From Nostoc sphaeroides (GTDB lineage Bacteria > Cyanobacteriota > Cyanobacteriia > Cyanobacteriales > Nostocaceae), in assembly GCF_003443655.1 (NCBI RefSeq), contig NZ_CP031941.1:5419001-5483000 (forward strand): a DNA stretch of 64,000 nt, given 5' to 3'. Of the stretch, positions 8,643 to 17,878 are shown in pieces. Position 1 is the stretch's first letter, and every line of letters begins with the position of its first letter. A model generated the notes under the pieces. That model searched no databases. It had not been told where the DNA came from and worked only from the letters and a program-made list of their open reading frames with translations. Made by a program: the position numbers and the translations under genes.

Positions 8643-9392
8643 ATGGAATTAATCAAGCGTATCCTGCGGGTGATTCGAGCTAATCTCAATAGTTTGATCG
8701 GTGGTGCAGAAGATCCAGAAAAGATTCTGGAGCAAACTGTCCTAGAAATGCAGGAAAATTTGGTGCGGTTGCGTTCTGGTGTAGCACAAGCGATCGCTAC
8801 CCAAAAACGCACCGAACGGCAGGCAATAGCCGCCCAGTCTCAAACAGAAGAATGGTATCGCCGCGCCCAATTGGCCCTGCAACAAGGCAGCGAACCTCTA
8901 GCTCGTGTTGCTTTGACTAAGCGCCAAGCCTATAAAGAAACCGCTACAGCCCTCTTTTCCCAGATAGAGCAGCAAAACGAGATAGTCGCTAGGCTAAAAA
9001 AGGATATGCGATCGCTAGAGTTAAAAATTTCCGAGGCGAAAACAAAAAAAGATATGTATATTGCTCGCGCCCGTTCTGCCGAAGCGTCTTATCGCCTCCA
9101 GGAAATGCTTGGCGGAGTTTCTGCCACCAGCAGTCTGAATGCCTTTGAGCGCATGGAAGAAAAAGTTTCGCAAATAGAAGCTCAATCAGAAGCAATAGCT
9201 CAACTTGGTAGCGACGACTTGGAAACACAATTTACTTCCTTGGAATCTACTAATAATGTAGATGCCGAATTGGCAGCGATGAAGGTGCAGGTTTTAAACG
9301 GGGCAGAAAACACACAGCACAACAGTCTCCTCACCCAGGAGAGCCAGAAGATACAGCCTCCCCAACAGCAGTTACCTAAAACTCAGGATTGA
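8643..9392 (+). CDS. pspA: PspA/IM30-family protein (PspA-like paralogue)
   Basis: 249-residue ESCRT-III-like coiled-coil protein that coats and repairs membranes. It begins MELIKRILRVIRANLNSLI with the amphipathic helix 0, followed by AEDPEKILEQTVLEMQENL and the long helical hairpin. The C-terminus is an unstructured Gln-rich tail (residues 225-249) and lacks the extra Vipp1 helix found in the next gene. It is 161 bases upstream of that paralogue on the same strand and shares about half its residues, so the pair arose by tandem duplication. No PspF or PspBC genes are near. Confidence 0.85.
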   Translation: MELIKRILRVIRANLNSLIGGAEDPEKILEQTVLEMQENLVRLRSGVAQAIATQKRTERQAIAAQSQTEEWYRRAQLALQQGSEPLARVALTKRQAYKETATALFSQIEQQNEIVARLKKDMRSLELKISEAKTKKDMYIARARSAEASYRLQEMLGGVSATSSLNAFERMEEKVSQIEAQSEAIAQLGSDDLETQFTSLESTNNVDAELAAMKVQVLNGAENTQHNSLLTQESQKIQPPQQQLPKTQD

Positions 9393-9553
9393 AGTTCGGC
9401 TAATTACCCCACTTTGGAGATATCTTAAAAATTAAGAGTTGTTAGAAGGTACTGATTCAAACCGGAAAGATTACATTGAAATAGGTAGCTATTAAAAAAT
9501 AAAAAGCTAACTGTCCAACAAAAAGCGTAAAGCAAACAAGGAAAAACAAAGTT

Positions 9554-10336
9554 ATGGGATTATTCGATCGCATTAAACGAGTAGTTAGTTCTAACCTTAA
9601 CGATCTGGTTAACAAAGCCGAAGACCCCGAAAAAATGCTAGAACAAGCCATCCTGGAAATGCAGGAAGACTTGGTACAGCTGCGTCAGGGAGTAGCCCAG
9701 GCGATCGCCTCCCAAAAACGCAGTGAGAAACAGTATAATGATGCCCAAAATGAAATCAATAAGTGGCAACGCAATGCCCAACTAGCGCTGCAAAAAGGTG
9801 ATGAAAACCTAGCACGACAAGCTCTAGAGCGCAAAAAGACTTATACCGACACCAGCGCCGCCCTCAAAGCTAGTTTGGATACCCAAAGCACTCAAGTTGA
9901 AACCCTCAAGCGCAACTTAATCCAGCTGGAAAGCAAGATTTCTGAGGCTAAAACCAAGAAAGAAATGCTCAAAGCTAGAATCACCACTGCCAAAGCCCAA
10001 GAGCAACTTCAAGGCATGGTGCGTGGGATGAATACCAGCAGCGCAATGTCTGCCTTCGAGCGGATGGAAGAAAAAGTCTTGATGCAAGAATCCCGGGCCC
10101 AGGCACTAGGAGAGTTAGCAGGTGCAGATTTAGAAACCCAATTTGCCCAGTTGGAAGGTGGTAGCGATGTTGATGATGAATTGGCAGCTTTGAAAGCACA
10201 AATGTTACCACCAGCTACTCCAGTAACTCAAGCGCAACTGCCACCGCAACAAGAAACCACTGCTCCTAATCCTAAATCTAATGAAGTAGTTGATGCCGAG
10301 TTGGATTCTCTACGCAAGCAATTGGATCAATTGTAA
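9554..10336 (+). CDS. vipp1: Vipp1/IM30, vesicle-inducing protein in plastids
   Basis: 260 residues, beginning MGLFDRIKRVVSSNLNDLV (amphipathic helix 0) and AEDPEKMLEQAILEMQEDL. After a Pro/Gln-rich linker at 220-242 it ends with an extra helix (NEVVDAELDSLRKQLDQL) that separates Vipp1 from PspA. Vipp1 forms rings and rods on thylakoid and inner membranes and is needed for thylakoid maintenance in cyanobacteria. An ATG with gttATGGGA context follows a 160-base leader, and a terminator lies 28 bases after the stop. The assignment over pspA rests on the C-terminal helix. Confidence 0.9.
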   Translation: MGLFDRIKRVVSSNLNDLVNKAEDPEKMLEQAILEMQEDLVQLRQGVAQAIASQKRSEKQYNDAQNEINKWQRNAQLALQKGDENLARQALERKKTYTDTSAALKASLDTQSTQVETLKRNLIQLESKISEAKTKKEMLKARITTAKAQEQLQGMVRGMNTSSAMSAFERMEEKVLMQESRAQALGELAGADLETQFAQLEGGSDVDDELAALKAQMLPPATPVTQAQLPPQQETTAPNPKSNEVVDAELDSLRKQLDQL

Positions 10337-10363
10337 AATTGGTAGAAAACTTATTTGAGCTAG

Positions 10364-10386
10364 TCCCACACCTGTTGGGTGTGGGA
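10364..10386 (+). terminator. Terminator after vipp1
   Basis: Stem TCCCACACC / GGTGTGGGA with a 5-base loop, followed by a short T run, 28 bases after the stop. Confidence 0.7.
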
Positions 10387-10510
10387 TTTGACGTCATTAG
10401 TCAATAGTTAACATTCCTAATAGCTATGAATTATTGACTATAAACTATTGACGACTTTGGGATAAAGTATTGTGTGTGCCAACTTTGATCGCCACCTGAT
10501 GGAGACTGTA

Positions 10511-10846
10511 ATGAGTAAGGCTGTAATCACCATAACTGATGCTGAGTTTGAAACAGAAGTGTTAAAAGCTGAACAGCCTGTATTAGTTTACTTTTGGGCT
10601 TCCTGGTGTGGCCCTTGTCAATTGATGTCGCCCCTGATTAACTCAGCTGCTACCAAATATAGCGATCGCCTCAAAGTCGTTAAAATGGAAATTGACCCCA
10701 ACCCACTCACTGTTAAGCAGTATCAAGTGGAAGGTGTACCAGCTCTGAGACTATTTCAAGGGCAGGAAGTTTTGATATCGACCGAGGGAGTCATCGGTAA
10801 GGATAAATTACTCGAACTCTTAGATACGCACTTAAATAGTAATTAG
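10511..10846 (+). CDS. trx: Thioredoxin
   Basis: 111-residue thioredoxin with the classical active site WCGPC (Cys33, Cys36) in VYFWASWCGPCQLM and the cis-proline segment VEGVPALRLF. It reduces disulfides of target proteins in the cytoplasm. I chose the ATG at 10511 because ggag lies six bases upstream and the product MSKAVITITDAEF has a normal thioredoxin N-terminus; an upstream GTG at 10472 would add 13 unconvincing residues. Heptamer repeats begin right after the stop. Confidence 0.92.
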   Translation: MSKAVITITDAEFETEVLKAEQPVLVYFWASWCGPCQLMSPLINSAATKYSDRLKVVKMEIDPNPLTVKQYQVEGVPALRLFQGQEVLISTEGVIGKDKLLELLDTHLNSN

Positions 10847-11034
10847 TCATTAGTCATTGGTCATTGGTCATTGGTCATTGGTCATTGGTCATTGGTCATT
10901 AGTAACTTGTACTGAGCGTTGCCGTAAAGCCTGCGGCATAGCTAGGCTTAGGGCGCAGCCTCTCCAAGAGTTGTATTGGTCATTGGACAAAGGACAAATG
11001 ACAAATGACAAATGACAAAGGACAAATGACTAAC
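10847..11034. repeat. Two heptamer STRRs flanking a REP-like repeat
   Basis: CATTGGT units at 10854-10900, then a mixed repeat (acttgtactgagcgttgccg ... gcagcctctccaagag), then ACAAATG units at 10995-11030. The second array supplies in-frame ATGs at 11005 and 11026 just before the aminotransferase start. Confidence 0.85.
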
Positions 11035-12327
11035 ATGCAATTTGCAAAGCGTTTACAACCCCTGCAATCTAATGTATTTGCTGATATGGACAGAGCCAAG
11101 GCGATCGCTTTGGCAGCTGGACGAGAGGTAATTGATTTGTCGTTGGGGTCTTCTGATTTACCAGCCGAGGCACACGTTATTGAGGCGATCGCCCAATCTC
11201 TTGGCGATCGCAGTACCCACGGCTATCTGTTGTTTAACGGAACTCTTGGGTTTCGGGAAGCCGCAGCCAACTGGTACGAACAAAAATTTGGTATCAAAGT
11301 CGATCCCCAAACTGAGGTACTACCTTTAATTGGTTCTCAAGAAGGCACAGCCCATTTACCCCTAGCAATACTCAATCCAGGAGATTTTGCCCTGTTGCTC
11401 GATCCAGGTTATCCCTCCCATGCAGGGGGAGTCTACCTAGCCAGTGGTCAAATCTACCCGATGCCACTACGGGCAGAAAACGATTTTTTACCAGTGTTTG
11501 CTGATATTCCTGCCCCAGTCTTGGCTCAGTCGCGGATGATGGTACTAAGTTATCCTCACAATCCCACTGCTGCGATCGCACCAATATCATTCTTCCAAGA
11601 AGCTGTCGCCTTCTGTCAGCAACACAATCTCGTCCTGGTTCACGATTTCCCCTACGTAGATTTAGTATTTCAGGAAACTGGGAACTGGACAGATTCTTCT
11701 CCTAATCCAAAATCCAAAATCGTTCGACTGAGCGAAGTCGAAGTCCAAAATCGTTCGACTGAGCGTTCGCGTAGCGTCTCGGAGAGAAGTCGAAGTCCAA
11801 AATCCCTAGTCCCTTCAATTCTCCAAGCCGATCCAGAGAAAAGCGTCTCGATTGAATTTTTCACCCTTTCCAAGTCCTACAATATGGGGGGCTTCCGCAT
11901 TGGCTACGCCATCGGTAATGCCGAGTTAATTAACGCCTTACGCCAGGTAAAAGCCGCCGTTGATTTTAATCAGTATCGGGGAATTTTGAATGGTGCGATC
12001 GCAGCCCTAACTGGCCCTCAAGTTGGGGTAAAATCTGCTGTCGCCATCTTCAAGCAGCGCCGTGATGCTTTCATCAGTGCTTTACACCGCATTGGCTGGA
12101 ATGTTGCTACTCCCGAAGCCACAATGTACATCTGGGCAAAATTGCCCTCACCTTGGAGTCAAAACTCCATAGAATTTTGTACCCAACTAGTCAAACAAAC
12201 TGGTGTAGCCGCTTCCCCAGGTGCTGGCTTTGGTAAATCTGGAGAAGGATATGTCCGCTTTGCCTTGGTGCATGAGCCAGCTTTGTTAGAAACTGCTGTG
12301 GAAAGAATGGCTAAGTTCCTTCGTTAA
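11035..12327 (+). CDS. PLP-dependent class I/II aminotransferase
   Basis: Fold-type I aminotransferase of 430 residues, similar to LL-diaminopimelate/aspartate-type enzymes. Visible motifs: DLSLGSSDLP near the N-terminus, GSQEGTAHLPLA, SYPHNPTAA, the HDFPYVDLVF aspartate region, the lysine motif FFTLSKSYNMGGFRIGYA (Schiff-base Lys in SKSY) and the C-terminal arginine region GYVRFALVHEP. Between residues about 221 and 260 it carries an in-frame insert rich in Arg/Ser/Glu (RSTERSRSVSERSRSPKS), encoded by REP-like DNA and absent from ordinary family members. Two further in-frame ATGs lie upstream in heptamer repeats, so the start is taken at MQFAKRLQPLQ. Substrate is not certain. Confidence 0.88.
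   Translation: MQFAKRLQPLQSNVFADMDRAKAIALAAGREVIDLSLGSSDLPAEAHVIEAIAQSLGDRSTHGYLLFNGTLGFREAAANWYEQKFGIKVDPQTEVLPLIGSQEGTAHLPLAILNPGDFALLLDPGYPSHAGGVYLASGQIYPMPLRAENDFLPVFADIPAPVLAQSRMMVLSYPHNPTAAIAPISFFQEAVAFCQQHNLVLVHDFPYVDLVFQETGNWTDSSPNPKSKIVRLSEVEVQNRSTERSRSVSERSRSPKSLVPSILQADPEKSVSIEFFTLSKSYNMGGFRIGYAIGNAELINALRQVKAAVDFNQYRGILNGAIAALTGPQVGVKSAVAIFKQRRDAFISALHRIGWNVATPEATMYIWAKLPSPWSQNSIEFCTQLVKQTGVAASPGAGFGKSGEGYVRFALVHEPALLETAVERMAKFLR
11698..11812 (+). repeat. REP-like repeat inserted in frame in the aminotransferase gene
   Basis: Contains two copies of the palindromic core cgttcgactgagcg with gaagtcgaagtccaaaatc, and a variant cgttcgcgtagcgtctcgga. This is the intergenic repeat type of this genome. 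It adds about 38 residues without breaking the frame. Confidence 0.8.
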
Positions 12328-12803
12328 ATTTTTTCTCAAGCTAAACGGCGGCAAAGTCTACGAATGGAACACGCGGTAAGCGAGAATGCTTTGAGATATT
12401 ACCTCGTTTCTAGCCTCTGCCTAGAAACGAGGCTTGAAAAGACTTTGGGCTTAAGTTGACACTAATGCACATTTTTGCGTCCCTACTAATCACCGTATTG
12501 TACTGAACTCAAAAATAGCATCTTGTATTTATAAAAACTATTTTATTTGATAATATAAGTAATTATACGCTTGAAAATATCAAAATATTCTTCATCTTTT
12601 CATTGATAATCGGCAGTAACTTTACCCAATCAGGTCTCCCCGTTTCTTAAACTGGGTTTGTGCGCTGAGATACCAAAGATGGCTAACAATGCAGGTCGCG
12701 TTTTAAGCAGCCGTATTGCCAAAAGCCTGTAGTCAAGACAGCCCAAGCTTAGAAACAGCAGTAGTTTAAAACTTAACTTCCAAACTGATAGAGACTTGAA
12801 AAA
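12328..12803. other. Intergenic region with a palindrome and the PEP-CTERM gene leader
   Basis: A perfect hairpin CCTCGTTTCTAG / CTAGAAACGAGG lies at 12400-12430. At 12450-12465 the sequence gcttaagttgacac matches the terminal repeat of the nested element at 51490-51695, so an end of a related element may lie here. From 12600 to 12803 is a GC-richer leader before the PEP-CTERM gene; it may be structured, but I could not match it to a known riboswitch. Confidence 0.45.
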
Positions 12804-13730
12804 ATGAAAATGACTTTTCAGAAACTTTTAATTGGTGCCTCAATGGCTATTGGTGTAAGCGCTCTTGCAACTGCCCCAGCACACGCTCTATCCTTTGAGT
12901 TCAATAATACAAAAGAAATTAACACTTACACTGGCGGCTCAAGTGCTACTTTTATTAAAGGGGATGCACAAGGTGGTACTGATGCTGCCATCAAAGCTTT
13001 GACAGATAACGACCCCACTTCTAACGTCGAGCTTTGGTCTAGTGACGAAAACCCAACTTCTAACGTTGGCTTCACTACAACGGTAGATGGAAAAAGTGTC
13101 ACGGTCAGCAGTATTACAAAAGATGATTGGAAGATATTTGGTTCACAATGGCTTGATGGTTTCCTTCAGGCTCACAGTACTCGCGGTATCACTGTGAACG
13201 GGGATAAAGTTACGGTTGGAAGCACAACAATTAGCAAGGCTGGCTTATTGAGTTCTCTGCTATCTACTGGTCTTCCCAGTTCTGGAGATCCTAATATTGG
13301 CACTTTTGCATACGATGCCAGCACTAGTCAATTAACACTTGATATAATTGGACACAAAGACCTTAAGCCACGTTTAGATATAAAGCTACAAAATAGGTAC
13401 GCCACAGGCAACTCAGTTTGGGATGGAATGCTTACAGGAGCAGCACTTCAAATGACTAGTATACAAGCGAGTGAAATTGCCAAAGTAACTGTCGGCACTG
13501 GTAACGATGTTCAAACTTACTTTGCTTATAGCTTTGATGCAATAGCCACGGGTATTACAGCTTCCGATGACAAGGAATCTTACTCTGGAAAATATACCTG
13601 GTCACAAAAGCTGCCTACAGCAGTCCCAGAACCATCAGTAATGCTTGGTCTGTTGGGTGTTGCTGGTGTTTTTGCTAGCCAACGCAAATTTAACGAGTCG
13701 CGGAAGTCCCCACCTTCAATGTACTCATAA
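12804..13730 (+). CDS. PEP-CTERM secreted protein, C-terminus altered by an IS insertion
   Basis: 308 residues. Signal peptide with AHA cleavage context at about 25-28 (SALATAPAHALSFEF), a Ser/Thr-rich beta-type body, and a PEP-CTERM sorting signal near the end: VPEPSVMLGLLGVAGVFASQ then RKF. PEP-CTERM proteins are exported and processed by exosortase. The final residues (RKSPPSMYS) are encoded by the left end of the IS605-type element, whose terminal hairpin covers the stop. Just beyond the right end of the element, aaagcatctatttaa reads K-A-S-I-stop, probably the original C-terminus. A transcription terminator follows there (15704-15729). The sorting signal itself is intact, so the protein may still work. 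Confidence 0.85.
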   Translation: MKMTFQKLLIGASMAIGVSALATAPAHALSFEFNNTKEINTYTGGSSATFIKGDAQGGTDAAIKALTDNDPTSNVELWSSDENPTSNVGFTTTVDGKSVTVSSITKDDWKIFGSQWLDGFLQAHSTRGITVNGDKVTVGSTTISKAGLLSSLLSTGLPSSGDPNIGTFAYDASTSQLTLDIIGHKDLKPRLDIKLQNRYATGNSVWDGMLTGAALQMTSIQASEIAKVTVGTGNDVQTYFAYSFDAIATGITASDDKESYSGKYTWSQKLPTAVPEPSVMLGLLGVAGVFASQRKFNESRKSPPSMYS

Positions 13731-13822
13731 GGTGGGGATAGGGAGCGGGGGATGAGGATTGCATCTGGAATTGATTTTCTTGCGTTTCTTGAACAAATAC
13801 CAGATGTATGACGAATCCCCAA

Positions 13823-14230
13823 TCAATTTGTAGGCACTTCTTGAGATTTGATGTACTGTCTTACTTTTTCAATTGGTGCGCCACTAGTTGAGGCAACATA
13901 ATAAGAACTAGACCAAAGAACAGGTTTTTTATAGAAAGTTGCTAAATGTTCCGTGAATTCTTTTTGAATAATTCTACTAGAAGCCGACTTAAGACTACCC
14001 ACTAACGCTGATAAATTATTATCAGGATGGAAATCTACCAATAGGTGAACATGGTCTGATTCTCCTGAAAATTCTATCAATCGGCATTTTGTCTTTATGC
14101 AAACATTTGCCAGTACCTCATGCAACCGTTCCAACATTGGAGCGGTTATTGCTTTGCGTCGATATTTGGTGACAAACACAAAATGCAGGTGAACAGAGAA
14201 AACAGAGTGAGAACCTTTCCTGACAACCAC
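13823..14230 (-). CDS. tnpA: TnpA, IS200/IS605-family Y1 transposase
   Basis: 135-residue HUH single-strand transposase. The HUH pair is H60-V-H62 in SDHVHLLVDFHP, and the single catalytic tyrosine is Y126 in VRQYIKSQ. It cuts and joins the hairpin ends of its element at a short target on single-stranded DNA. Length is typical and no defect is visible, so the element may be active. It is divergently transcribed from tnpB with about 70 bases between. Confidence 0.95.
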   Translation of the reverse strand: MVVRKGSHSVFSVHLHFVFVTKYRRKAITAPMLERLHEVLANVCIKTKCRLIEFSGESDHVHLLVDFHPDNNLSALVGSLKSASSRIIQKEFTEHLATFYKKPVLWSSSYYVASTSGAPIEKVRQYIKSQEVPTN

Positions 14231-14300
14231 TTGACTAACCTACACTTCGATTGTATTATCAATGATATAGCTTTTTAATTTCTTGGAGGTAAAAATAAAA

Positions 14301-15590
14301 GTGGCGATCAGGCGAATGACTTTTCGGTTATACCCAAATGAGCAGATAGAGCAGTCTTTGAGATATCACCGGAAGTTACACAAAGACCTGTATAACGCTG
14401 CTGTTAACAATAGATTTTATCAGTATCAAAACTTTAATCATTCTGTTGACTACATGGAGCAGCAGAACTCTTTACCAGCGTTCAAAGATGTTTGGATTGA
14501 GTATAAAGAAATTAATTCTCAGGCATTGCAAGCAACATTAAAACGTGTTGATTTTGCTTTTGAGCGTTGGCTCAAAGGTTTAGGTAAACGTCCTAGATTC
14601 AAATCAATTAGGCATTATTCAGGGTGGACATATCCCGCTAAAACTGGCTACTCTGTTGAATCGGATGGAGAGAATGGGTATCTCAATTTGTCTAAGATTG
14701 GACGTATTCAGATGCGTGGGCAGGCTAAATATTGGGGCAAACCAACTACTTGCACTATCATTTTTCGTAATGGTAAGTGGTACGCATCTATTACGGTTGA
14801 AGTCTTAGACCAAGTTCTGAAACCAGAGATTTTACCTGTTGGCGCTGTTGGTATTGACTTAGGATGTAATGCAGCGTTATCAATTACTGATGGCGAGAAT
14901 CATCAACAAGTTGAGGCTCCTAAGTTTTTGAGAAATGCAGAACATCTAATCAAGAAAGCATCCAAGGAGAAAAGAAGGAAGCGCCAACCCAATAGAAAGA
15001 AGAAAATACTTGCTTCTAGAAGATGGAAAAAAGCTGCTATCAAAGTTAGTAAACTAAAACGCAAAGTTGCTAACCAAAGGCAAAATTGGGTTCATCAAGT
15101 TGCTACACAAATAACCAGCAGTAATAGCATGGTAGCGACTGAAAAACTAGAGGTCAAAAACATGACCGCTAAAGCAAAAAAAGGCAAACGCAAAAAACAG
15201 AAAGCTGGACTAAACAAGTCGATACTTGATGTCGGATTTGGAATGCTACGCAGCACCATTAAATACAAAGTAGAACAGATTGGTGGTGTATTTATCGAGG
15301 TTCCAACCCGCCTTGTAAAGCCTTCTCAAACCTGTCCCAAATGCGGAAATCAACACAAAAAAACACTCGACATCCGAGTGCATGAGTGTAGTTGCGGATA
15401 CGTGCAGGATAGGGATATTGCAGCAGCCGAAGTTATGCTTTACTGGTCAAAAGGTACTCTACCGGGGTTAGGAACTAGCCTCGCAGACGCAGAGTCGTCT
15501 AGCTCTACTTCACGCACCCGCAAAACAGCAGGTGATCTTGAAGCAACTAGGGGCATTGAAGCGTCAAAAATCTATAGAAATCTCCGCTAA
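14301..15590 (+). CDS. tnpB: TnpB (OrfB), RNA-guided nuclease of the IS605 element
   Basis: 429-residue TnpB, ancestor type of Cas12. RuvC residues are Asp186 in GIDLGCNAALS, Glu281 in VATEKLEVKNM and Asp372 in QDRDIAAAEVM. The zinc finger CPKCG...HECSCG lies between the last two. A Lys/Arg-rich stretch at about 220-260 fits RNA binding. TnpB uses an omegaRNA from the element right end to cut the empty donor site and so favours element retention. I take the GTG at 14301, with ggagg 11 bases upstream; TTG at 14283 or ATG at 14316 are possible. All catalytic residues are present. Confidence 0.93.
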   Translation: MAIRRMTFRLYPNEQIEQSLRYHRKLHKDLYNAAVNNRFYQYQNFNHSVDYMEQQNSLPAFKDVWIEYKEINSQALQATLKRVDFAFERWLKGLGKRPRFKSIRHYSGWTYPAKTGYSVESDGENGYLNLSKIGRIQMRGQAKYWGKPTTCTIIFRNGKWYASITVEVLDQVLKPEILPVGAVGIDLGCNAALSITDGENHQQVEAPKFLRNAEHLIKKASKEKRRKRQPNRKKKILASRRWKKAAIKVSKLKRKVANQRQNWVHQVATQITSSNSMVATEKLEVKNMTAKAKKGKRKKQKAGLNKSILDVGFGMLRSTIKYKVEQIGGVFIEVPTRLVKPSQTCPKCGNQHKKTLDIRVHECSCGYVQDRDIAAAEVMLYWSKGTLPGLGTSLADAESSSSTSRTRKTAGDLEATRGIEASKIYRNLR

Positions 15591-15703
15591 AAACGAACTG
15601 AGGGATGTAGAAACCCACAGTTCAGGCGGAGCCAACTGTGGGTAGTTCATAAAAGCATCTATTTAAGATTGTGGATTCAAAACTACAAATAAGACAAATA
15701 AGT

Positions 15704-15729
15704 AAGGGAGCTGTTAGCTCCCTTTTTTT
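15704..15729 (+). terminator. Terminator of the interrupted PEP-CTERM gene
   Basis: Stem AAGGGAGCT / AGCTCCCTT with a 3-base loop and a run of seven T. It lies outside the IS element and probably belonged to the PEP-CTERM gene before the insertion. Confidence 0.8.
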
Positions 15730-15801
15730 ATGAATACTTTCTTCCAGCAATAAGATTCATATTTCAATACGCTTGGGTTAGAGCCAAAAACCTTAAACTG
15801 C

Positions 15802-15875
15802 GTAGGTTGGGTTGAGGAACGAAACCCAACATTTATCAGAATTTGTTGGGTAACACTAAAGTTAAACCCAACCTA
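15802..15875. repeat. GTAGGTTGGGTT inverted-repeat element
   Basis: Starts gtaggttgggttgagg and ends aacccaaccta; internal cgaaacccaac/gttgggt pairs. One of five copies in the window (also 23226, 39433, 60629, 62105). It lies just upstream of uvrC. Confidence 0.75.
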
Positions 15876-15985
15876 ATGTGCAGACTAAAAGCCTAGCTAC
15901 TTTACATTTACTTGATAATTACTCGTTAAATCGGCACGAAAAAATAATTTTTCTTAAAATAGAGAAAGATTACTTAATTTTGGTT

Positions 15986-17863
15986 GTGACTATATCTACT
16001 CAAATATTACCACTGGTTAAAGAGCCAGAACGACTGGAAAATCGTCTAGCCGAAATTCCACCGGAACCGGGGGTTTATTTCATGCGGGACAGTAGCGATC
16101 GCATTATATATATAGGTAAATCACGTAAGTTGCGATCGCGTGTCCGTTCTTATTTCCGGGATGGCTACAACAAGAGTGAACGCATCGCCACGATGGTGAA
16201 GTTGGTGACAGAAATTGAATTCATTGTCACTGATACCGAAGCCGAAGCGTTAGCACTAGAAGCGAATTTGATCAAGCAGCACCAGCCATACTTTAATGTG
16301 CTGCTCAAAGATGATAAAAAATATCCCTATCTCTGCATCACTTGGTCAGAAGATTATCCGCGAATTTTTATTACCCGTAAACGTCAATTCGGCAAAGAAA
16401 AGGATAAATTTTACGGCCCTTATACTGATGCTGGTTTATTACGAGAAATTGTCCGCCTGTGCAAGCGGATTTTCCCACAACGACAACGCCCTCAACCACT
16501 TTTTAAAGACCGTCCTTGCTTAAATTATGATTTAGGGCGTTGTCCGGGTGTCTGTCAACAGATGATTTCACCAGAAGAATATCGCAAAATTGTGCAAAAA
16601 ATAGCGATGGTCTTCCAAGGGCGAACTCAGGAACTGATTGAGATTTTGACTCAACAGATGAACGCAGCAGCTGAAAACTTGAATTTTGAGTCAGCAGCGC
16701 GGATTCGTGACCAAATTTCTGGGTTAAAGTCGCTGACAGCTAATCAAAAAGTTTCCTTACCAGATGATACAGTTTCGCGGGATGCGATCGCACTGGCAGC
16801 CAACGAAGAATACGCTTGCATTCAACTATTCCAGATTCGCGCTGGACAATTGGTAGGACGTTTAGCATTTGTGGCGGATGCTCACGCAGAACCGGGAGCT
16901 ATTTTACAACGAGCTTTAGAGGAACATTACCAAACTGCTGACTCAGTGGAAATACCTTTAGAAATTTTGGTACAGAATGATTTACCAGATAGCGAGATAT
17001 TGGCGGATGTCTTAACTCAACGCAAAGGGAAAAAAGTCACAATCTTGACTCCTTTGCGGCAAACTAAGGCAGAATTAATTGAGATGGTAGAGCGAAATGC
17101 CCAGTATGAATTGCAAAGAATGCAAAAATTAGGCGATCGCAATCACCAAGCAATGCAAGATTTAGCCGCCATTCTCGATTTACCAGATGTACCCCATCGC
17201 ATCGAAGGTTATGATATTTCCCATATTCAAGGCTCAAATGCAGTAGCTTCGCAAGTCGTGTTTATCGACGGATTACCCGCCAAACAGCATTATCGCCACT
17301 ACAAAATTAAAAATCCCACGGTGACGGCGGGACATTCAGATGATTTTGCTAGTCTTGCTGAAGTTATTGGGCGACGGTTCCGTAAGTATGGTGACGATCC
17401 ACAGTTGTCACGTTTGGGTAATCCAGATTGGCCTGATTTAATCATGATTGATGGTGGTAAAGGTCAATTATCATCAGTTGTCGCCGTTTTGCAAGAGATG
17501 AATTTATTAGAAGACTTGCGAGTTGTAAGTCTGGCGAAGCAGCGAGAAGAGATTTTTTTACCGGGAGAATCTAAACCCTTAACGACTGATTCAGAACAAG
17601 CAGGGGTGCAATTGTTGCGGCGGTTGCGGGATGAAGCGCACCGATTTGCAGTGACTTTTCATCGTCAGCAACGTAGTGATAAATTGAAGCGATCGCGTTT
17701 AGATGAAATCCCTGGTTTAGGACATCATCGACAAAAGCAGCTACTAGGGCATTTTCGCTCAGTTGATTATATTCGGCAAGCTGCACCCACACAACTTGCT
17801 GAGGTTCCAGGAATCGGCCCGCGTTTGGCTCAAGAAATTTACGATTATTTTCATCCTTCTTGA
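15986..17863 (+). CDS. uvrC: UvrC, excinuclease ABC subunit C
   Basis: Nucleotide-excision-repair nuclease that makes both incisions around a lesion with UvrA and UvrB. Order of domains: GIY-YIG nuclease (PGVYFMRDSSDRIIYIGKSRKL), Cys-containing linker (PCLNYDLGRCPGVCQQ), UvrB-binding UVR helices, the RNase H-like 5' nuclease (GYDISHIQGSNAVAS, MIDGGKGQL) and the C-terminal double helix-hairpin-helix (IPGLG...VPGIGP). I chose the GTG at 15986 (VTISTQILPLVKEPERLENR), which gives 625 residues, the normal cyanobacterial length; an upstream ATG at 15878 would add 36 residues partly encoded by repeat DNA. Confidence 0.95.
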   Translation: MTISTQILPLVKEPERLENRLAEIPPEPGVYFMRDSSDRIIYIGKSRKLRSRVRSYFRDGYNKSERIATMVKLVTEIEFIVTDTEAEALALEANLIKQHQPYFNVLLKDDKKYPYLCITWSEDYPRIFITRKRQFGKEKDKFYGPYTDAGLLREIVRLCKRIFPQRQRPQPLFKDRPCLNYDLGRCPGVCQQMISPEEYRKIVQKIAMVFQGRTQELIEILTQQMNAAAENLNFESAARIRDQISGLKSLTANQKVSLPDDTVSRDAIALAANEEYACIQLFQIRAGQLVGRLAFVADAHAEPGAILQRALEEHYQTADSVEIPLEILVQNDLPDSEILADVLTQRKGKKVTILTPLRQTKAELIEMVERNAQYELQRMQKLGDRNHQAMQDLAAILDLPDVPHRIEGYDISHIQGSNAVASQVVFIDGLPAKQHYRHYKIKNPTVTAGHSDDFASLAEVIGRRFRKYGDDPQLSRLGNPDWPDLIMIDGGKGQLSSVVAVLQEMNLLEDLRVVSLAKQREEIFLPGESKPLTTDSEQAGVQLLRRLRDEAHRFAVTFHRQQRSDKLKRSRLDEIPGLGHHRQKQLLGHFRSVDYIRQAAPTQLAEVPGIGPRLAQEIYDYFHPS

Positions 17864-17878
17864 TATGGGTGAAAAGCA

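Larger units (their letters stand above)
13700..15650. mobile_element. IS605-type insertion sequence (divergent tnpA and tnpB), apparently complete
   Basis: Left subterminal hairpin CCCCACCTT (13708-13716) / AAGGTGGGG (13729-13737); right subterminal hairpin ACCCACAGTT (15613-15622) / AACTGTGGGT (15634-15643) followed by AGTTCAT. Between them are an intact Y1 transposase on the minus strand and an intact TnpB on the plus strand. There is no target duplication, as expected for single-strand transposition of this family. Exact ends are approximate. Confidence 0.85.

Noticed and set aside
12661..12720. ctgagatacc in the PEP-CTERM leader, resembling part of a TPP riboswitch
   Set aside because: The second conserved half (gaacctgat ... 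ataccggcgaaggga type) is missing and the downstream gene is not thiamine-related.
15878..15985. Longer uvrC start giving 36 more residues
   Set aside because: The extra N-terminus overlaps repeat DNA and has no counterpart in the family; the GTG at 15986 gives the normal length.
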